The position numbers were made by a program, and so were the translations under genes. Below, piece by piece: positions 47,601 to 56,600 of a stretch of DNA of 64,000 nt (the stretch's first letter is position 1; each line of letters opens with the position of its first letter). A model generated the notes under the pieces. That model saw only the letters and a list, made by a program, of their open reading frames with translations. It was not told where the DNA came from and made no database searches. Origin of the DNA: Melitaea cinxia (lineage: Eukaryota > Arthropoda > Insecta > Lepidoptera > Nymphalidae); NCBI RefSeq assembly GCF_905220565.1, contig NC_059414.1, positions 9,422,001-9,486,000 on the forward strand, read 5' to 3'.

Positions 47601-50600
47601 ACTCATCATCATCATCGACATTGCTCTGGTGTAGTGTTGTGGCGTGTGTGTCGCGTATGCGCTCAAACACCGGCGGTTACGGGTTCGGTTGTTTGAAAGA
47701 GCAAACATTACTTATAGTAGGGAATGTCTCCCAACTCGAGTGGAGCAGCGTGGTGAATAAAACTACGATCCTTCTACGTGGAAAAAAGGCCTATGCTCAG
47801 CAGTTATATGGTACAGGCTGACTCAATCAATCAATCAATCATAATTATCTCTACTATATTATAGAGATTGTTCGACTCCTAACTGCAGTTCTTCAAAGGC
47901 TAGGATTTTTTTCACATTGAACGTGATCTATTTCACCTACAGAACCCCTCATTTGAAAGAATGCAGTTAAGAATCAAAAATTTTATAAAATGATAACCAT
48001 TATGCAATAAAGATTTTGTAATTCATCAGTAAGTAAGCCATTGTAAGTTCATGTTCAGGAGACTAACGTCAAAAATATGTTCATGATCTGCATAATATAT
48101 TGTTTGTAGGCATCTCCATAACATATATATCGTATAAAAGAAATAACAAATACACTAAGTAATTGATTCAGCCTATAACATCTCGATTCTGGGCATAGGC
48201 CTATTTCTCCATATAGAAGGGTCGGAGCTTAATCCATCAATACTGCTCCACTGCAGATTAATGGATTAAAATTGTTTTTAATACATATGATGTTAAAATA
48301 AGTAAGTAATATCAAAATATTAGTATTTTTCAAATCCTTTTATAATCGGGCAGTATCAAATTCTTTTATATATTTTTATTTTCCTAATTTATTTTGAACC
48401 AATATATTTTTTGGTTCCTACAAAAAATGTATTAAAGAAATTTAGAAATTCGGAAGTAAACACTTAAGTCATATGCTGTTTCAAATTATGTTATTTCAGA
48501 ATTTGTTTTCACTTGCTGTTGTAAACTTTTGGAAGAATAAAACTGAGTTTTTTTTTTTTATTGATATTTAATGTTGGTAAAATCACTACTGTGACCTATT
48601 TCCAATAATTATAGTAAAAGAAATAGAATCTATCATTAACTACATTTTTACCTCTCCCAAACATTTCATTATATTAAAACTTTTTTGCTTTAAAAATTAT
48701 AACAAACTTATCTAGACAATTTCTTTCCACAGTGACTACAATTATAGATACGGCCCGCCGACGCGCACGGAGTATCGACTTATCGTCGAAAATCTATCTA
48801 GCCGCATTAGCTGGCAGGTAAGAGATTGAGTGGATTGGAACGTCCATCATCATCCCATCACAATCACTCAGGGTTTGGAGCTACACGGTCATGAGGGCTG
48901 GGCAACACTGGGCTTGTTGGTCGCTTACATTCAAAGGATGTGGCAATTTCAATATCAGAGGAGCAGTTCTTTTGTCAAACAGAAGTAGAAGAAAAAGTAG
49001 AAGAAAATTATAAATGAAGACAGCATTGGATTAGACAAGTAACTCAACTTGGCTTGGATGACTTCAAGATAAGATAGTGTGATACCATGGATCACGGAGA
49101 TTGGCGCGAATTCCTATCGAGAAAACGTAAGATGTTTAAAAATACAGAGACGGTACAGCAGGACAGTTAGACAACAGGATTAACTGTTGCTTATAATAAA
49201 CTCAAAAAAAATCAAATAAATTTTCATTAAGTAGCTTCACAATTTAATTTTGTTAATTAGCTTGCCTTTTGAATATATTAAATTGATATTATAAAAGTAA
49301 TTTACACCTGTAATACATTGCGAGTTTATAGATATTTTTAAATAACGACAGAAGGTGGCGTTTCGTGCCCTGAGCCCTTCCCCGATGTAGCCCTGAGATG
49401 ATGGTCTGAGCCGATGTTAGGAGGGTATACTGCGGCGCCCCCGGGACGGTCGATGGTCGGGACACGCTTCAACCGCCGGCCAAGGTAAAGTCGGGGGGCA
49501 CTACAGGAGCCGATCTCATTATGTGCAAACCCATTTTAATTCATATCTCACATTATTTTTTTTTTTTTTAATTAAGTTTATAGAGACCAGCAAAATAAAT
49601 TGGTCAATGTTGTGATTTTTTTTTTTTTTTCATTTTGGTGCCTAAACAGTTTTTCGTGGCCGGTGCTACCTCTATGGTATCATTGCTTATTGGATTGGCA
49701 AAGAATATGTAGCTTGCGAGAATTGTGCTCAGGATGTATGAGCATCAATTATGCTTATCCATTGTTTGTTTTACAGTTCAAGGTTTATGGAAATTGGGTA
49801 TATGACTAGAATTGTTGGGTTTTGTAAAACAACAGACTCATGAGTTTGGACTGGAAAAATTCCTGGAAGACATTACAACGTGTATTATATGGAATGGAGG
49901 ATTTTCTTGGTTGCTGAATGATTTACACCTGATGAAGTTACACACTAATGAAAACTAAATGTCAGACTTCCAAACGGCATTGATAAGGAACAGGAGCCAG
50001 TTTTTTTGATATTTTGAAACAGAACTAAAGCTGATGAATTTGGTTGAAACATACAATCAGTGAACATAAAGTTTAAAATCAAAAACTAAAAGAATTTTGA
50101 GAAATTGAAACTTGGCAAAATCAGAGTAATTATCATTCTACTGCATTGGAGATGAACTGGATTGCAATTCGACATTCCTGTGATGAATTTGGATTTCGAC
50201 ATGCTTACTATAATCAAACTGATGTGGAGCCTGCTTACTACAGAGGAATTGATTGGCGTAACACTACATTAAACATAAGAAATGATAACCAGTTGGTTGA
50301 CCGTCTGCGAAATCTGTATAGGCACAAATCATGTTTCTTTTAATTGTCTAATTCATTCAGGTAGCACATACATTAATAATATAATTGGGGTGTCATCACA
50401 CCTTTCCTATAGTCGCCATTTACATGATGAAATCGTATTTTTTTACCATCTTTCGGGGCTGAAAACCTTGATGATAATATTTTTTTCTGATAAATGTTAT
50501 AAGCAGGGTTTTTATGTATATTTTCATTGTAAACAAAAAACTAAGAAGTGTTATTGGTTTACAGGACTTAAAGGATTATATGCGTCAAGCTGGCGAAGTA

Positions 50601-53600
50601 ACATATGCTGATGCTCACAAGCAACATAGAAATGAAGGGTATGTATTTATGTAACATGTTTTTGACATTATTAAGTCAACCAAGACCTAAAATATTACGA
50701 GTTTTTAAATAAATAATAAATAAATTAATATCTACACAATACACACACGGTCCTCTGTTCCTAAAGTAAGCAACTTAATGCTTGTGTTGTAGGTAACAGC
50801 CGACTGGTATAGCTAAATATTTTTTTTGATAAACATATAAATAAATATTTATATTACACTAAGACTGGTGGGAATCGAACCCACAACCCTCGGAGTAGAA
50901 AGCAGGGTCACTACAAACTGCGCCAACAGGCTAGTCATATATTCAATATTACCGAAAACTGGATATGAACAATTTTTATATAAGTGGTACCATATTGTTT
51001 TTTTTTATTTTTTTTTTTTATTTTAATATACCTTTTTAATCAAATGTTCATGGTGTATTTTGCAACAATGCTTTTCTGAATTAACTTTGAGTATCTAATT
51101 TTAACGGAATAATGACATTATTGGATGAAGTACAAATAGCTAGTACATCAATAAATAAATAAAAAGAAACAATTCTATTGCAGTGTTGTCGAGTTCGCTA
51201 CGCATTCAGATATGCGCGCGGCTATAGAAAAGCTGGACGGTACGGAACTGAACGGACGGCGCATACGACTCGTTGAAGATCGCCGCTCTTCGCGACGCCG
51301 CACGCGATCTTCCTCGAGTCGCTCGCGCTCTCGCAGTCGTGAGAGACGCCGCTCCAGGTGAGGACACGTAGCTGACACGTATCACACATTCTGTATGCTT
51401 ACACGTCAAACGTGCCAACATACTTAAAATATTCAACACAACCGCGCATACGACTCGTGGAGGACCGTTGCTCGCGTTCGCGCAGCCGTGAGAGACGCTC
51501 TCCAGGTTAGGAAATGTAAATGAAACGTGTATGTTACATTCATTCGATATAAGACAAACCTACGCCTTTGTAAATCAGACATGCTACGATACTTAAAATA
51601 TTCACAACGGTGCATAGGATTCGTCGCGACACCATAAGCGATCTTCCTCGAGTTCCTTGTGATGTTTTACACTCAATGGTACCCAGTAGGATTTTTTCTT
51701 GGTTCCGGAAACACAATACACAAGTACAAACATTCATTAAACATCTATATGGCCAATACGAACATCTGTCATGAGCGGGGATCGATCCCGCAACCCCCAG
51801 CGCAATAACCTGGGCTGTGATTACTGCGACGATATGTCGTCAATCTTATGGACTCGATTTCGATCGCATTCGATATATGGTACACCACAACTTTGGACAT
51901 CGGACATTTGTCATCATATTTAAAAACGTACACAACATCATTTAATTGCAACTGTTATCACACGTAGATAGGGCAATCACCATTTTTTTTCCCTAAGATT
52001 TTTATATCCAAATTAACTCTTAAAAAGGCCAGAGCCTCGTATAAAAGTAAGACAAAAATTTACTTTTCAAAAAGATCAGAAATTTATATTATTCAGTACA
52101 AGTCCAATAATTTAAAAAAGTGCACTACTCAAATCTATGTTTTTGTAACCTACCATACATAATGTTTTCTATACTTCAATAATTAAATATTACAAAACTA
52201 CAACACATAAAGCACTGTTCATGATGATACTATATTTTTTACCATCTTTCGGGGCTGAAGACTCGTGAATGATAAGTTTCTTACTGACATTTTACTCACT
52301 ACCTCTTAATAAATATTAGCTCTTATACTCATACTGATAAAGAAAATTCGTCGTCAGGTCTCGTTCTCGCCACTCTTCCCGATCAAGATCGAAGTCTCGC
52401 CCAAAGAGCAAGAGTCCCGCAGCTAAGTCTCGCTCTAGGTCCAGATCTAAGTGAGTAAAAAATATTTGTTACTTTAATAATAAGGCTTTAAAATTATAGT
52501 GATCTAGACTCGTGTATATATAAATTTCTTTAACATCACTAGAACACCTGTCAACCAGAAACTACATATTTTTGAACTTTCCACTTCAATCTACTGAAAT
52601 AACTGCTTGCATGCGTTAATTCAATAATATATACCGACGGTGAAGTGCGAATATCTTCTATCCAACAAAAACAAAATTTTACAGGAGGCGAAAAAAATGA
52701 TTCATTATTTTAATATAGTTTATCAATAAATGTTAAATATTGGTATTGGTATAAAATTATATGACAATTTCAATGAAGTTAGTCACATTAGCCTATGATA
52801 GGTTATTTTTGAAATAATGTCAGTTAGAAGTTATTGGTATCAATATTATAAATACAACAGTTAGTGATTCGTACTTCGAAGATATTTATAAATAAAAGAC
52901 ATACAATAAGTAACGAAAAAAATGTTTATTAATGTCATCATCTAGTTATTCTTTTCTTTATTAATAATTAGTAATCACAATAAAAGTAACTGTTTTTTTA
53001 AGATCAACATAATATGCTAAACTAATCAATAAATTTTTTAAAATCTAACAGATAGACTCAATATAAAAACAATTTTAATTATTTAATTCAGCAGTACCTA
53101 GCTGCAGTTATTTCGTACTCCTATGTTATATAGTAATACCAGGTAAAAAATTTAGAAAAAAAAAGACTCAAAAATTGTAAATTTTTTAAATTAGCTACCT
53201 AAAAAAATACCCTTATCAAATGTAGCAACACAATATTACACATTTAGAAATAAAAGTATAAAGAATAAACAAATATTACCTACTCGTTCTCAAAAATCAA
53301 AAACAGTCTACCAGCTGTACACAGTCTATCAAATAAACTATGTAATTATAGGAACACAAGATTAAACATTTAGAAATTAAGAAAAGATGGACAAAAAAAA
53401 AAGGAACTACGAATTGGGTATTAAGCAATCATTTACTGTAAATTACTCAGAATATTCATGTATTTTTTGGTATATTATCATAAAATAAGTGACAATCTTT
53501 AGGTATGACTAATTTAAGTTGTTGTAAATGTTCGTATTTAGTAGATGTTATTGGTAATCGATCGGAATGAAGCTGTTGGTATGGTTCCTCATATTGAACT

Positions 53601-56600
53601 TTTGGCCTCTGAGGCAAGTCAATCCAGTCATTATTAAAGTCTAATTTAACTTGTATGGGAGAATCTGGTGCGTATTTAATTGCTCGAATGTCAACTACTT
53701 GCGGGTCACCCGCTTTACGCCCAGGCCTGATGCTCTTGTAAACCCAATGCTTGGGATCAGCATAGTTTTTGACAAAGTCGTAATCAATTTCCAACACCTC
53801 GTATGGATTTCTTTTACATGCCTCTTTTGTGATAGTACAATATTCACTCGGTAAATGTATTTCTCTGTTTTTGAGTTTTCTTTCAACAGCGCTATGCACG
53901 GAGTCACACTCCATCTGTGTATGGCCGGGCACTAAAAACTTTTGGATTATAGTAATTCCATGCAATTTGCTTAATCTCAGTAAAGCATTTGCCAATGTCA
54001 CATTTCTGTTTTGGTATGTGCAACCATCAGAAAATATTATTATGGGCAGTTTCAGCAGCAAGCAATGTCGCTCTATGTAGTCAATCAAAAATGACGCAAA
54101 TGTATTGGAGGTCATATCAGCTGCTGTTTCATTGAACCAATAGCAAGTGCAATGGTGAGTAGTGACATTATAGACTGTGAAATTATGACACGTTAGTTTT
54201 GTTTTAAAGTAGAGTGAGCTTGCTGTCAGATACGGGCATACCTTCACAGCTTCTAAATCCATTGTAAGAAGAACACATTCCTTATTTGCGGCTTTCTGTT
54301 TATCAATGGATTTTTCTTCTCGTGCCCGGTTTTTCTTTATAACGTGTACTTGATAGTCTGCTTCGTCCATATTTCCTGCTATGTAAGACGAACACACGTC
54401 ACACATGTCTTTTTTTAATGTCATTAAAGAAAGGTTTTTATCGTGGAATTGTTTTTCAAAAGTACATCTGCTTACTGAAGGCATGTTCTCAGAAGCACAA
54501 TATTCCTGATAGACTTTGAACAGACAGGTGAGGTTTCTGTAAATTGGTTCAAGAAATAACTTATTTGTATCTTTACGTGCATAATGTGAGGGCAATTTCG
54601 GAAGTTTATTGAAAAAATCATCTAAGCTCCGCATCTTTGCTTTCACCTCTTTACTCAGCGTTAAAGTTCGAGAAGAATTTAATAATTCCTGGTGAGCGCT
54701 CATCCCAAATTCTGCTTTCTTAACCCAACTCTGGACAGTAAATGCTCCTAGAGACAAGGTATTTAAGAACATATCCCTACAAACTTGGACCTTTTCATCT
54801 CCGGTTACAGTGAGTGGTAAAAAATATTGTAATGTCCCTGTTCGTCTTGATTCATTCTTTACGGTTTTACGATTCGTAGTAGATCGAGTCACTAAGTTGG
54901 TGACAAAGATTTTTCGCTGATCCCAGTTTAACTTTTTCCAGAAATTACTATGAATTTGTTTTCGAGTGTCTTCAGTGAATTGAAAGCAACCCCTTAGTTT
55001 ACTTTTCCTACAAAAATCGGAATTACACGCTGCCCCTAGTTCTCTTGCAGATCTGATAGTATCATGTTTTACTGATTCTCCACGAGGTCTTCGGTATCCT
55101 AAATACTCTTCTCCTTTCATCCTCTTTTCCTTCGCTTTATTTTTAGCCCATTCACTAGGTTTAGCGTTTTTGCGTCGTTTTCTGCCTTCATCAAGATCTC
55201 CGTAGAATATTTCTTGGCTATCTTTATCAGTAAAAGAATCATCACTTGGGGGTACGTATTTAGAAACAGATTCTCTAACTGACCACTCATTTTCAAAGGA
55301 ACTATGTGAAACTACAAGAGAGATAGACTCTGTCATTGATTTGCAACGGCGATTATAACCTAATAATGGAATATCCTTTGTTAAATCAGACATTGAGAGT
55401 GATTTAGGACGATCAACCTTGGATAAAAAAATGTTTGAGTCATTAGTAAATGTTGTTGCTTTAAAATCTGCAAAATATTGTTGATTTTCATAGGCATCTT
55501 TTAGGTCTGCACTGAACAGTATCAGAGTATGAAAAAAGTTGTTATGAAAGTAAGAAAGATCTGTAGAATTAATGCATGAGTCGGACTTGTGCATTTGTAA
55601 TTTATGATAGAATTCATTGTCTTGTGTCAAATCAGAAAGTGACAGAGACTTTACTTTAGACAACTTGGCACACAAATTAAAAGTCTCGGAATGCGCAATT
55701 CTACAGTCAGAGGGAAGATATTTTTGTTTATCTTTTAAATCTACAATTCCGTGACGATTGCTTTGTAAATCAGGAGATTCATTATCTACTGCGACAACAA
55801 ATGATTTTATCGACTCATTTTTTTTATGTTTCGCAATCAATGAGCTTTGAAATTCATCATCCTCTTCTTCAAGGTGACGATTTTCATTTTCCCTATTTTC
55901 CTTTTCGTCATCACTGTCGGGAGCTTTACCTTAAAATTAAAAATAAATTAAACAAGCATTCCAGATAGGTATGTACCTATTACTTACTGTAAACTTGCGC
56001 ATAATATCAATTAAATATTATTATGTGTACCTAAAGAAATTTAACTACTCACGTTTTGTACCAGTAACATCTACATTCAGCATGTTGAACATCTGATCTG
56101 CTCTTAATCTTTGAATACGTTTTGCCCATCCTGACATTATTCTGAAATACAATAAAAGATGTACTACTTGTAATGTATCAATAACTTCTATTTTACAAAA
56201 GTATAGGTAAAAATTTAAATTAAAAACAGAAATACCTCCTATCTCAATCTCAATAATTAAGATAGGAGAAAATAGTTGCATTAAAAAACAAAAATTGATG
56301 GAAAAATCTTCTATCTTCACTTTAGTTGGATATCAAAGTTATACCAAATATGGTTATACCAAAGTTAATCAAAATTATATAAGTTTTCTTACCAGTTTTG
56401 CTAAGAATCTAGCTTATCCAAACAGCTGCAGCTGAATATTACTTTAAAATGTTAATTAACCAAACACAAAATTTATTTTTAAATCGTAAAGGTCACAAAA
56501 TTGTCGTATGTCAAACTACTTGCCGGTAACTGAGCTACAGAACGACTGAACGACGCGACGCAACGCGCAGTGCGCACCAAACGAAACACATGTCCTGTCT

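Noticed and set aside
47242..47634. 130-codon open frame over B52 exon 3
   Set aside because: Overlaps exon 3 in a different frame; the correct frame is fixed by the flanking exons and RRM1 sequence. It is a shadow in a G+C-rich stretch.
50864..50937. tRNA-like sequence on the minus strand with good A- and B-box blocks
   Set aside because: The acceptor arm does not pair well and it is followed by a body and tail shared with another fragment at 61631, so it is a SINE head rather than a tRNA gene.
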